From: Winogradskyella echinorum
GTDB lineage: Bacteria > Bacteroidota > Bacteroidia > Flavobacteriales > Flavobacteriaceae
Length of the DNA stretch: 64,000 bases
Direction: 5' to 3'
NCBI RefSeq assembly: GCF_014297365.1
Contig: NZ_JACOQD010000001.1
Span: 682,001-746,000 of the forward strand
How positions within the stretch are numbered: the first letter of the stretch is position 1; every line of letters begins with the position of its first letter. This document shows, piece after piece, positions 9,731-18,650 of the stretch. The notes beneath the pieces were generated by a model. The model made no database searches. It was not told the DNA's origin and saw only the letters and a list, made by a program, of their open reading frames with translations. Made by a program: the position numbers and the translations under genes.

Positions 9731-12037
9731 TTAAACGGTTACCATATTGTTTGGTGAAATCGTTACTAATTTATCATTAACTCTTATTTCTAAATCGGTA
9801 TCACCTTCTAATTCAAAATGAGTTTCGTTATGATTAACACTCACTTTTAAAATTTGATGTCTAAAATTGACTTTAAAGGAATATCCTTCCCATTGTTCTG
9901 GAATCTTCGGCTCAAAAGTTAAGGTATCATTCTTGACACGCATGCCACCAAAACCTTCTACAATACTCATCCATGTACCAGCCATTGAAGTGATATGTAA
10001 ACCTTCATGTACCTCATGATTATAGTCATCTAAATCTAATCGTGAAGTTCTTAAATAAAAGGTATAAGCTTGATCCATTCGGTCTAACTTTGCCGCTTGT
10101 ATGCTATGAACACAAGGTGAAAGAGAACTTTCATGCACAGTAAATGGTTCGTAGAAATCGAAATGACGCTCTAACTCTTCTGTTGTAAATTGATCTTCGA
10201 AGAAATACATGCCTTGAAGTGTATCTGCTTGTTTAATATATGGTGAACGAAGTATTCGATCCCAAGACCACTTTTGGTTTATAGGTCGCTGAGATGTATC
10301 TAAATCTTCAACCGTAATTAATTCTTTATCTAAAAAGCCATCTTGTTGTAAGTACACATTATGCTTTTCTGAATATGGAAAATACATGTTGTCAGCCACC
10401 TTTTTCCATTGTGCTAATTCTTCGTGAGAGATTTTTGTTTTACCAGAGATTCTATTGTAGTCGTCTTCAAATCCCTCTTTTACTTTATCTATATTCTCTA
10501 ATGCATAATTTATACACCATTGTGCTATATAGTTAGTGTACCAGTTGTTATTCACGTTATTTTCGTACTCATTTGGTCCAGTAACACCTAGAATTACATA
10601 CTTGTTTTTGTCTGTTGAAAATGTTGCTCTTTGATGCCAAAAACGGGCGATACCTATAAGAACTTCTAATCCCATTTCTGGTATATAACTATAATCTCCT
10701 GTATATCTATAGTAATTAAAAATAGCAAAAGCAATGGCTCCGTTTCTATGAATTTCTTCGAAAGTAATTTCCCATTCGTTATGACATTCTTCGCCGTTCA
10801 TAGTCACCATTGGATATAAGGCAGCGCCATTTTTAAAACCAAGTTTCTGTGCGTTTTCTATAGCTTTATCTAAATGCTTATATCTATACGTTAAAAGCGT
10901 TCGTGCCACACTTTGATCCTTTGTAGCCATATAAAAAGGTATACAATAGGCCTCTGTATCCCAATAGGTACTACCTCCGTATTTCTCTCCAGTAAACCCT
11001 TTTGGTCCAATATTTAAAGTAGCATCTGTACCAAGATAGGTTTGGTTTAAATGAAAAATATTAAAACGAATACCTTGTTGAGCTTTAACATCTCCGTCTA
11101 TGGTTATATCGGACATATCCCAGATTTTTGCCCACGCCATTTTTTGATTATTCAACAACTCAGTAAAACCAGTTTCTGTGGCTTCTTTTAGCACCGACTT
11201 CGCGACTTTTACAAAATCATTTTTACTATGATTTCTATCTACAAGATATCCACCAAATTTATGAATGGAATAGGTTTCGTTTTGTTTTACCTGATGTTTA
11301 TAACTGAACGAAGCTAAATTAGCATCCGCCTTGATGTTTGGTTCAATTAAAACTGATTTACCATCTATAAATACCTGAGATTCCATGAACGTGCAGGTGT
11401 AAAAATCTGTCTTCATGGTTTTTGCTTGAATAAAAGCCTGATTATTTTCGTGGCTTACATTTAAGGTGTCCCAAAACTTATCATCCCAATTGGTATCTTC
11501 ATTTGTTATACCAGAATCTAAATACGGTTGAAACGTAATTACAGCATCAGCATTTAGAGGTTTTATATTAAAATCTATAGCACCTACTTCGTCATTTTCT
11601 AAACTTAAAAATCGTTTAGTAAAAACTTCAACTTCAATATCATTTTGAAGTGTTGCAATAAAACTACGAGATAACCAACCTTCTTTCATGTTTAGTTCTC
11701 TGCGGAATTTTTTTACACTTTTACAGGTAAACAAATCGAGTTGCTCGTTATTTACTAGTACGTTTATACCTATCCAATTTGGTGCATTTAGTACTTTAGC
11801 AAAGTACTCTGGGTAACCATTTTTCCACCAACCAACTCTTGTTTTGTCTGGGTAATAAACACCTGCAATATAACTGCCTTGGAATGTTGGTCCGGAATAG
11901 GTTTCTTCGAAATTAGCACGTTGTCCCATAGCACCATTTCCGATACTAAATAAGCTTTCGGATGCTTTTACTTGATCTGGATTAAAACCCTCTTCTATGA
12001 TAGACCAAGGATTTGGTATGATATAATCTAGGTTCAT
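9731..12037 (-). CDS. GH65 maltose phosphorylase
   Basis: A 768-residue GH65 enzyme. The catalytic acid Glu490 is in GVTGPNEYENN, the maltose phosphorylase signature, followed by NWYTNYIAQW. There is no signal peptide (MNLDYIIPNPWSIIEEGF), so it is cytoplasmic. The N-terminal super-sandwich (to about residue 270) and the (alpha/alpha)6 barrel (about 320-690) are in the usual order, and the length matches the family. It would split maltose with phosphate into glucose and beta-glucose-1-phosphate. The next gene (beta-phosphoglucomutase) converts that product and the preceding gene pair supplies transport, which supports maltose over kojibiose, trehalose or nigerose as substrate. The substrate is inferred from context, not proven. 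Confidence 0.92.
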   Translation of the reverse strand: MNLDYIIPNPWSIIEEGFNPDQVKASESLFSIGNGAMGQRANFEETYSGPTFQGSYIAGVYYPDKTRVGWWKNGYPEYFAKVLNAPNWIGINVLVNNEQLDLFTCKSVKKFRRELNMKEGWLSRSFIATLQNDIEVEVFTKRFLSLENDEVGAIDFNIKPLNADAVITFQPYLDSGITNEDTNWDDKFWDTLNVSHENNQAFIQAKTMKTDFYTCTFMESQVFIDGKSVLIEPNIKADANLASFSYKHQVKQNETYSIHKFGGYLVDRNHSKNDFVKVAKSVLKEATETGFTELLNNQKMAWAKIWDMSDITIDGDVKAQQGIRFNIFHLNQTYLGTDATLNIGPKGFTGEKYGGSTYWDTEAYCIPFYMATKDQSVARTLLTYRYKHLDKAIENAQKLGFKNGAALYPMVTMNGEECHNEWEITFEEIHRNGAIAFAIFNYYRYTGDYSYIPEMGLEVLIGIARFWHQRATFSTDKNKYVILGVTGPNEYENNVNNNWYTNYIAQWCINYALENIDKVKEGFEDDYNRISGKTKISHEELAQWKKVADNMYFPYSEKHNVYLQQDGFLDKELITVEDLDTSQRPINQKWSWDRILRSPYIKQADTLQGMYFFEDQFTTEELERHFDFYEPFTVHESSLSPCVHSIQAAKLDRMDQAYTFYLRTSRLDLDDYNHEVHEGLHITSMAGTWMSIVEGFGGMRVKNDTLTFEPKIPEQWEGYSFKVNFRHQILKVSVNHNETHFELEGDTDLEIRVNDKLVTISPNNMVTV

Positions 12038-12079
12038 ATTAAATTTTATTGGTGACTTATCTGTGATAAGTCTATATCT

Positions 12080-12736
12080 TTAATTATTTATTAACTCGTT
12101 TAAAAAATCGTCTGAGATTTCTGTAAAATCATTGAATACGTAATCTGCGTGTCCTAAAACATCCTTACTACCTATACCTATTGACACCATATTTGCTGTA
12201 TTTGCTGCAGTAACTCCAGCAACGGAATCTTCGAAAACAATGCAATCTTTTGGATCTATGTTTAATAGTTTAGCTGCTATTAAAAACACTTCTGGATCTG
12301 GTTTTGCTTTACTAACATCATTACCATCTACGATAGCATCAAAATGTTTTCTTAAATCTACACGATCTAAAATTACTCTTGCATTTTTACTTGCAGAACC
12401 TAGAGAAATAGGTTGTTGTTTTTCTATTAAGTATTGTAATACTCTAGGAACATCTGATAATATTTCGCTACTATCCATTTCGGCTATGTAACTTAAGTAT
12501 TCTTCGTTTTTTTTGCTCATAAGTTCTGTAAATTGATCTTTAGAAATAGTTTTATTTCCCCAAGCCAATATTTTTTCTAATGAGCGCACTCGGCTTACAC
12601 CTTTTAACTGTTCGTTTTCTTCTTCGGTAAAATGTATATCTAAACTTTTAGCCAATCTTTTCCAGGCTAAAAAGTGATATTTTGCAGTGTCTACAATGAC
12701 ACCATCTAAATCGAATATGAATCCTTTTTTGTTCAT
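12080..12736 (-). CDS. pgmB: Beta-phosphoglucomutase, HAD family
   Basis: A 218-residue HAD-superfamily enzyme that interconverts beta-glucose-1-phosphate and glucose-6-phosphate. The HAD nucleophile and acid are Asp9 and Asp11 in FIFDLDGVIVD. The cap-domain region with LKGVSRVRSLEKIL is typical of beta-phosphoglucomutase, followed by motif II (LGSASKNA), the Lys region (KAKPDPEVF) and motif IV (VFEDSVAGV). It lies between the transporter gene (6 bp away) and maltose phosphorylase (42 bp away), a classic maltose phosphorolysis arrangement. Cytoplasmic, no signal peptide. Confidence 0.94.
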   Translation of the reverse strand: MNKKGFIFDLDGVIVDTAKYHFLAWKRLAKSLDIHFTEEENEQLKGVSRVRSLEKILAWGNKTISKDQFTELMSKKNEEYLSYIAEMDSSEILSDVPRVLQYLIEKQQPISLGSASKNARVILDRVDLRKHFDAIVDGNDVSKAKPDPEVFLIAAKLLNIDPKDCIVFEDSVAGVTAANTANMVSIGIGSKDVLGHADYVFNDFTEISDDFLNELINN

Positions 12737-12742
12737 TTAATA

Positions 12743-14113
12743 TTATTCTGTAGATTGATATGAAATCGCTGCTTTATTTGTAATTAATAAGTTACACAGT
12801 CCGGCAATTAAAAGGCTAATTCCGGCAATAGTCATTGCGTTTATTGCTTCTTCACCTATCAAATTCGAGACAAAATTTATTCCGCCTAATGCTGCAATAA
12901 TTTGTGGAATAACAATAAACATATTGAAGATACCCATAAACATTCCCATCTTTTTTGGATCTACTGAACTAGAGAGCATAGCATAAGGCATAGAAAGAAT
13001 GCTTCCCCAAGCAAAACCAATAAGAATAAAGCAGTATTTAAGTTGCTCTGGAGAAACATAGTTCATTAAAATAAAACCTAAACCTCCTAAAAACAAAGAA
13101 AACATATGGACATATTTTCTATTTATGTTTCGTTTAGCTGTGTATAATACTAAGAGTAATGCAAAAGCCATTGAGGACAATCCATATACTCCCATTGCAG
13201 AACCGACTAAATTTGAAGATTTCTGAAAAGCTGTATTAGCAGTATCAAATGCGGCTTTCTGTATACTATCTGCCATATCGAAGGCAGATTCAACTGGAGC
13301 TGGAGTATTAAAAACATGCTCTGTTAATGCAGGATTAGCCAAACTCCACATGGTAAAAAATGCAAACCAGCTAAAAAACTGGATAACACCTAATTTTTTC
13401 ATGGTCAGTGGCATATTACCAACATTATTTACAATATCGGATACAAAGCTATTTTTCTTCTTTTTCTCTCTTTCAAATTCTTCCATATCCTCAGGAGGAT
13501 ATTCAGAAGTTGTAAATACAGTATAAAGTATACTGGCTAAAAAGACAAAAGCACCAATAGCAAAAGCGATTTTAACTGAGTTAGGCACTACACCTAAAGC
13601 AGCTGAATCACTTACGCCCATTTCGGAAACTAGCCATGGCAAATTACTTGCAATCCATGTTCCTATTCCAATAATTAAAGTTTGAACAACAAACCCATAG
13701 GTTCTTTGTGATTCAACGAGTTTATCAGCTACTAAAGCTCTAAAAGGCTCCATTGAAATATTAATTGAAGCGTCTAAAACCCATAAAAAGCCTGCAGCAA
13801 CCCAAAGCGCTGGAGAATAAGGCATAAAAAACAAGGCCATTGTGCTAAGTATAGCACCAATTAAAAAATAAGGTTTTCTTCTGCCCCATTTTGGACTCCA
13901 AGTTCGGTCACTCATATAACCAATAATAGGTTGCACGAGTAAGCCTGTTAAAGGAGCTGCAATCCACAGCATAGGGATTTCATCTTTACTAGCACCTAGT
14001 GTTTGAAATATTCGAGACATAAAGCCTCCTTGTAAAGCAAAACCAAATTGAATACCTAGAAACCCGAAACTCATGTTCCAAATTTCCCAGAATCCGAGAA
14101 TACGCTTTTTCAT
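12743..14113 (-). CDS. MFS sugar transporter, GPH/SLC45-like (maltose uptake)
   Basis: A 456-residue inner-membrane protein with about 12 hydrophobic segments. The loop 2-3 motif GYMSDRTW followed by GRRKPYF is characteristic of the glycoside-pentoside-hexuronide/SLC45-like sugar transporters. A charged central loop (EEFEREKKKKN) separates the two halves. A short Ala-rich insert around residues 275-295 (DMADSIQKAAFD) lies between TM helices. As first gene of the minus-strand operon, ahead of pgmB and maltose phosphorylase, it most likely imports maltose or short maltodextrins into the cytoplasm, where the phosphorylase acts. The substrate is inferred from neighbours. Confidence 0.88.
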   Translation of the reverse strand: MKKRILGFWEIWNMSFGFLGIQFGFALQGGFMSRIFQTLGASKDEIPMLWIAAPLTGLLVQPIIGYMSDRTWSPKWGRRKPYFLIGAILSTMALFFMPYSPALWVAAGFLWVLDASINISMEPFRALVADKLVESQRTYGFVVQTLIIGIGTWIASNLPWLVSEMGVSDSAALGVVPNSVKIAFAIGAFVFLASILYTVFTTSEYPPEDMEEFEREKKKKNSFVSDIVNNVGNMPLTMKKLGVIQFFSWFAFFTMWSLANPALTEHVFNTPAPVESAFDMADSIQKAAFDTANTAFQKSSNLVGSAMGVYGLSSMAFALLLVLYTAKRNINRKYVHMFSLFLGGLGFILMNYVSPEQLKYCFILIGFAWGSILSMPYAMLSSSVDPKKMGMFMGIFNMFIVIPQIIAALGGINFVSNLIGEEAINAMTIAGISLLIAGLCNLLITNKAAISYQSTE

Positions 14114-14158
14114 GAAATAGTATATTTTAAATTAATACTATTCTGACAAGCTTAGCTT

Positions 14159-14198
14159 ATCAAAACTTATGTGTAGAAGTGAAAATATAAGTTTTGAT
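14159..14198. promoter_or_regulatory. 12-bp perfect inverted repeat between lacI-type gene and MFS gene
   Basis: ATCAAAACTTAT at 14159-14170 is the exact reverse complement of the segment at 14187-14198, with a 16-base spacer. It lies downstream of the regulator stop codon and upstream of the transporter start. No T-run follows on the minus strand, so it is not a clear terminator. It may be a processing or regulatory hairpin, or an operator. Part of its spacer and right arm (14175-14190) is repeated exactly in the susC leader at 15512-15527. Confidence 0.5.
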
Positions 14199-14244
14199 TA
14201 TGGCGTAAAGATATATAATATTTTAAAATAGCAATAAAAAAAAT

Positions 14245-15291
14245 CTATTTAGTAGATTCTCGCTCAATCAATTCTGTTGGAATAACTAATGTTTGAAAGC
14301 GCTCTTCTTCTTCATCATTTTCACTTTCTAACTTATTAATTAATAGATCTGCTGCCTTCTCTCCCATTTGTTGTGCATGCTGACTTACAGTAGTAAGACT
14401 CGGTGTTGCATGCTTAGACAACACTCCATCTGTAAACCCAATTACTTGAATATCATTTGGAATATCTAGACCCAATTTTCTTGCTACTTTCATGGCAGAT
14501 AAAGCATACAATTCGTTAACAGCAAAAACACCATCAATTTTTTCATTAGACTTAAACAGCTGCTCAATTTCGGCTTCGAGCTTTTCTAAATGCACCTCGT
14601 AATCTAGGCTATCATCTATTTTTAAAATGAGCTCCGATTGCGGTATCATTTTAGATTCTTCTAAAGCTTCTAAATACCCTTGCGTTCTAAGTTTGCCCAC
14701 ACTCACATAATCTTTAGTAGTGATTAGAGCTATGGATTTACATTTATTATTAATTAGCTTCTTAACAGCATTTTTTGCACCATTAAAATCATCAACAATT
14801 ACCTTATCACAATTAACATCTGACACCACTCTATCAAACATTACAATAGGCATGCCTTGACTCATTGTTTCATTAAAGTGATGATAATCTTGCTGTTGTA
14901 AAGTTTCTTTAGACATTGAAAGAATGAAACCATCAATACTGCCATTTGCAAGCATTTCCATATTAATAACCTCCTTAGCAAAAGACTCATTAGACAATCC
15001 TACAATAACGTTGTAACCTCGTTTATTTGCAACAAGCTCTACACCTCTAATCACTTTAGAAAAGAAATGATGCACAATTTCGGGTATTATAATTCCAATT
15101 GTATTTGTACGTCTATTCTTAAGACTTAACGCAATATTATTAGGGCGATAGTTATAAAGCTTAGCAAAAGCCTGAACTTTTTGCTTAGTATCATCACTTA
15201 TTTCGACACTATTTCTTAATGCTTTAGACACTGTAGAAATAGAAACATCTAGTTCTCTAGCAATTTGTTTAAGGGTTATTTTTCGTTTCAT
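14245..15291 (-). CDS. LacI-family transcriptional regulator
   Basis: A 348-residue LacI/GalR-type regulator. The N-terminal helix-turn-helix is ITLKQIARELDVSISTVSKA, the hinge helix region is RPNNIALSLKNRRTNTIG, and the rest is a periplasmic-binding-protein fold (IGIIIPEIVHHFF, VIGFTDG). I start at the ATG at 15289-15291 (MKRKITL), which fits the family. An in-frame ATG three codons upstream (15300) is possible. It stands between the two divergent arms of the starch locus, and a LacI-type palindrome lies upstream of susC, so it most likely represses both arms until a maltose-derived ligand appears. Ligand and targets are inferred. Confidence 0.92.
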   Translation of the reverse strand: MKRKITLKQIARELDVSISTVSKALRNSVEISDDTKQKVQAFAKLYNYRPNNIALSLKNRRTNTIGIIIPEIVHHFFSKVIRGVELVANKRGYNVIVGLSNESFAKEVINMEMLANGSIDGFILSMSKETLQQQDYHHFNETMSQGMPIVMFDRVVSDVNCDKVIVDDFNGAKNAVKKLINNKCKSIALITTKDYVSVGKLRTQGYLEALEESKMIPQSELILKIDDSLDYEVHLEKLEAEIEQLFKSNEKIDGVFAVNELYALSAMKVARKLGLDIPNDIQVIGFTDGVLSKHATPSLTTVSQHAQQMGEKAADLLINKLESENDEEEERFQTLVIPTELIERESTK

Positions 15292-15437
15292 AATTAACAT
15301 TAAGTAAAGGGCGAATATAAGTCAAAAATTGGGGATGAGAATTCTTGTATTCTTAATTTTAACTACTTATAATTGAAAAAACCTCATTATTTCATTATTT
15401 TTCTATTCAATCTCTCATTATAGAAAAAGTTTTTAAC

Positions 15438-15453
15438 ACGAAAACGTTTTCGT
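15438..15453. promoter_or_regulatory. 16-bp palindromic LacI-type operator upstream of susC
   Basis: ACGAAAACGTTTTCGT is a perfect palindrome with a central CG step, the form bound by LacI/GalR proteins. It lies 110 bp upstream of the susC ATG and about 150 bp from the divergent regulator start. A weak promoter core TAGATTTA at 15499-15506 follows, 45 bp downstream. Binding by the adjacent regulator is inferred. The palindrome itself is directly seen. Confidence 0.75.
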
Positions 15454-15562
15454 TGCTCTCACACAATAAATTAACATTCTAAACACATTAATTTTACATA
15501 GATTTAGCCCAAGAAGTGAAAATATAAACTAATTAACTAAGCAATTAATTTAAAAACATTGT

Positions 15563-18500
15563 ATGAAAACATTCTTAAATGCTTTACTATTCTGTCTTAT
15601 TATGGTACCGGCAACACTGATGGCTCAATCGACCGTCACTGGTACAATCACAGATAAAGCGAACGCAATGCCTTTACCTGGCGTAAATGTCATTATTAAA
15701 GGTACTGCCAGAGGAACTGCTACAGATTTCGATGGTAAATATTCAATTGAAGTCACTGAAGGTGAAACTATAGTGATCTCTTATGTTGGCTATACTACAC
15801 AAGAAATTGTCTTTACTGGCCAAAGTTCAATAAATGTAGCACTAGAAGAAGATGCTTCTCAATTAGACGAGGTCGTTCTTATTGGTTACGGCTCTGTAAA
15901 GAAAGAAGACGCAACAGGATCTGTAGATGTAGTCTCATCTAAAGACTTTAACAAAGGTGCTATTGTTTCAACAGACCAATTACTTAATGGTAAAGCCGCT
16001 GGTGTACGTATCACAACTGCTGGTGGTTCTCCAGATGCTGCTCCGAATATTAGAATTCGTGGTGGATCATCCTTAAATGCTCAAAACAATCCATTAATTG
16101 TTATTGATGGTGTACCAATTGGTAATGACAATCCTGCTGGTGTTTCTAACCCGTTAACACTTGTTAACCCGAATGATATAGAAAGTTTTTCTATATTGAA
16201 AGATGCCTCTGCTACAGCAATCTACGGATCTCGAGCATCTAATGGTGTAATTATTATAACAACGAAAAAAGGAACCTCTGGTGCCCCTAAATACACTTTC
16301 TCTACAGACTATTCAGTAAGTTCTGTAGGAGATGGCTTAGATGTTATGACAGGATCTGAATATACGCGATTTATTCAAGAATATCATCCAACAAGAGTTG
16401 ACCAATTAGGTGTTCCAGCTGGTTCAATAGTATCTAATGAGTCTGTTAGTCAAACCTTAAATGGAAGAGATATTTATAGTACAAATTGGAGAGACGCCAT
16501 AACTAGAAGGGCTACTACATCTAACACAAATTTTAGCGCAAGAGCTAACCTTTTTGATAAAATACCTTTCCGTGGATCGGTTGGATATACGTATGCAGAA
16601 GGTGTGGTAAAAAACGATAATTACGAAAGATTAACAATGTCTGTTAAATTGTCTCCAAAATTATTAAACGACAATCTTAAAATAGATTTAAATGCGAAAA
16701 GTATTTTTGCTTTTAAAAATGCCATTGATGCTGGCGGTGCTATTGGTGCTGCCTTAGCATTTGATCCAACAAAACCTGTTTTTGATAGATCTTCAGATAA
16801 TAGGTTTGGTGGATACTATTTAACCACTTTTGACGACAACAATACGTTCAGAAGAATTTTACAATCTAATCCGTTGGCTCAATTAGAACAGCGAGAAAGA
16901 CCTGAGAATGTTTATAGATTTCTTGGTAATGTAGAGCTAGATTATACAATGCCTTTTTTACCTGAACTAAGAGCAGTTGTAAATTTAGGTTTAGATGCTT
17001 CGGGATCTAAAATAGAAGAACGTTTTACCGAAAATTCATTTCAGACGTATCAATTTGACTCAAACAACACTGACATAAACACCAACTTCTTATTTAATCC
17101 TGGTGTTAATTATAGAGAAAACCAACAGATAACTAATACTACATTAGATGGTTTCTTACAATACACTAAAGTTCTTACAGATAGTTTTATAGATAAGTAC
17201 GATATACAAGCAGGTTACTCTTATCAGAATTTTAAAAACGATGGTAACCAAGATCGTTTTCAATATAATTTAAATTCAGGACAAAGAGAACGTGTTGTTA
17301 ACCCTGCAAATCCTAATTTTAGATATTATAATGTATTAAATCTTCAGTCTTATTTTACAAGAGGTAACATTAGTATATTAGATAGATATTTATTCACTGC
17401 TTCTTTTAGAGCAGATGCTTCCTCTTTGTTTACTAAAGAAAATCGTTGGGGTTATTTTCCTTCAGCAGCTTTAGCATGGCAAATTAATGAAGAGGCATTT
17501 TTAGAAGATTCTAAAGTCTTTAATGCTTTAAAACTACGATTAGGTTGGGGTGAAACTGGCCAACAAGATATAACAGGTGTCGTAGGTTTTTATCCTTCTA
17601 TTCCGTTGTTTTTGGCAGGAGATGCCAATAGTCAGTATTTTCCAAATTCCTCATTATATTCAGCTCAGCCGTTTAACCCAAATTTAACTTGGGAAAAAAC
17701 GACTACGTTTAATGTTGGATTAGATTTCGACTTGTTTAATAGAGGTTTAATCTCTGGTTCTTTTGATATTTATAAAAGAAATACAACAGACCTTTTAGCA
17801 CAAGCACCTGTACCACCAGGGCAAGCACTTACAAACTCATTTATTGATAACATTGGAGAAACTGAAAGTGAAGGTTTTGAATTAAACCTTAATATAACTC
17901 CTATTGATAATGATAACCTTACGGTTAGTTTAGGAGGAAATATATCTTATAATAATACAGAAGTTACTGATCTAAATGGATTAACAACAATTAATGCAGG
18001 TGGTACTTTAAGAGGTACTGGTGCAGATTTACTTAGACATGCCGTTGGTGAACAAGCAGGAAGTGCTTATGTATTTAAACAAGTATATGATGCTCAAGGT
18101 AATCCTATACCAAATGCCTTTGTAGATTTAAACGGTGATAATCAAATAACGGATGATGATCGTTACTACACGCAAGTTGCACCTAACTGGACCTATGGTT
18201 TTAATCTTAACGTAAACTATAAAAACTGGGATTTAAGCTCTAGTTTTAGAGGTCAAATTGGTGGTAATGTCTATAATTTTGCTCAACTTAATTATGGATG
18301 GACAGACAGTGCTACATTTTCGAGCCAAAATAATTTAACGAATGTTTTAAATTTTTACGATGGTTCTGCAAACCCTGTTATTGAAAATGTAAATGGAAAC
18401 ATTCAGTTTTCAGATTACTATTTAGAAGATGCAACATTTTTAAGATGCGACAACATAGCTTTAGGGTACCGTTTTAGTGATTTAATTAAAGACGGTTCAT

Positions 18501-18640
18501 TAAGAGTCTATGGAGCAGTGACTAACCCATTTTTAATTACCGATTATTCTGGTGAAGACCCAGAAAATTTCGGTGGTATAGATAGAAACTTTTATCCAAG
18601 ACCTACAGTATATACATTAGGTGTTAATATAGATTTTTAA
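15563..18640 (+). CDS. susC: SusC-like TonB-dependent outer-membrane transporter
   Basis: A 1025-residue TonB-linked transporter for maltodextrins. The signal peptide covers about 21 residues (ending TLMAQ). Residues about 23-100 form a carboxypeptidase-regulatory-like beta-sandwich (VTGTITDKANAMPLPGVNV). The plug domain follows with IGYGSVKKEDATGSV and the SusC hallmark ILKDASATAIYGSRASNG. The rest is the beta-barrel, ending in an aromatic residue (GVNIDF). It is followed after 10 bp by susD, with which it forms the import complex. The upstream operator suggests LacI-type control. Substrate specificity is inferred from the amylase neighbours. Confidence 0.96.
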   Translation: MKTFLNALLFCLIMVPATLMAQSTVTGTITDKANAMPLPGVNVIIKGTARGTATDFDGKYSIEVTEGETIVISYVGYTTQEIVFTGQSSINVALEEDASQLDEVVLIGYGSVKKEDATGSVDVVSSKDFNKGAIVSTDQLLNGKAAGVRITTAGGSPDAAPNIRIRGGSSLNAQNNPLIVIDGVPIGNDNPAGVSNPLTLVNPNDIESFSILKDASATAIYGSRASNGVIIITTKKGTSGAPKYTFSTDYSVSSVGDGLDVMTGSEYTRFIQEYHPTRVDQLGVPAGSIVSNESVSQTLNGRDIYSTNWRDAITRRATTSNTNFSARANLFDKIPFRGSVGYTYAEGVVKNDNYERLTMSVKLSPKLLNDNLKIDLNAKSIFAFKNAIDAGGAIGAALAFDPTKPVFDRSSDNRFGGYYLTTFDDNNTFRRILQSNPLAQLEQRERPENVYRFLGNVELDYTMPFLPELRAVVNLGLDASGSKIEERFTENSFQTYQFDSNNTDINTNFLFNPGVNYRENQQITNTTLDGFLQYTKVLTDSFIDKYDIQAGYSYQNFKNDGNQDRFQYNLNSGQRERVVNPANPNFRYYNVLNLQSYFTRGNISILDRYLFTASFRADASSLFTKENRWGYFPSAALAWQINEEAFLEDSKVFNALKLRLGWGETGQQDITGVVGFYPSIPLFLAGDANSQYFPNSSLYSAQPFNPNLTWEKTTTFNVGLDFDLFNRGLISGSFDIYKRNTTDLLAQAPVPPGQALTNSFIDNIGETESEGFELNLNITPIDNDNLTVSLGGNISYNNTEVTDLNGLTTINAGGTLRGTGADLLRHAVGEQAGSAYVFKQVYDAQGNPIPNAFVDLNGDNQITDDDRYYTQVAPNWTYGFNLNVNYKNWDLSSSFRGQIGGNVYNFAQLNYGWTDSATFSSQNNLTNVLNFYDGSANPVIENVNGNIQFSDYYLEDATFLRCDNIALGYRFSDLIKDGSLRVYGAVTNPFLITDYSGEDPENFGGIDRNFYPRPTVYTLGVNIDF

Positions 18641-18650
18641 AAAAAATATT

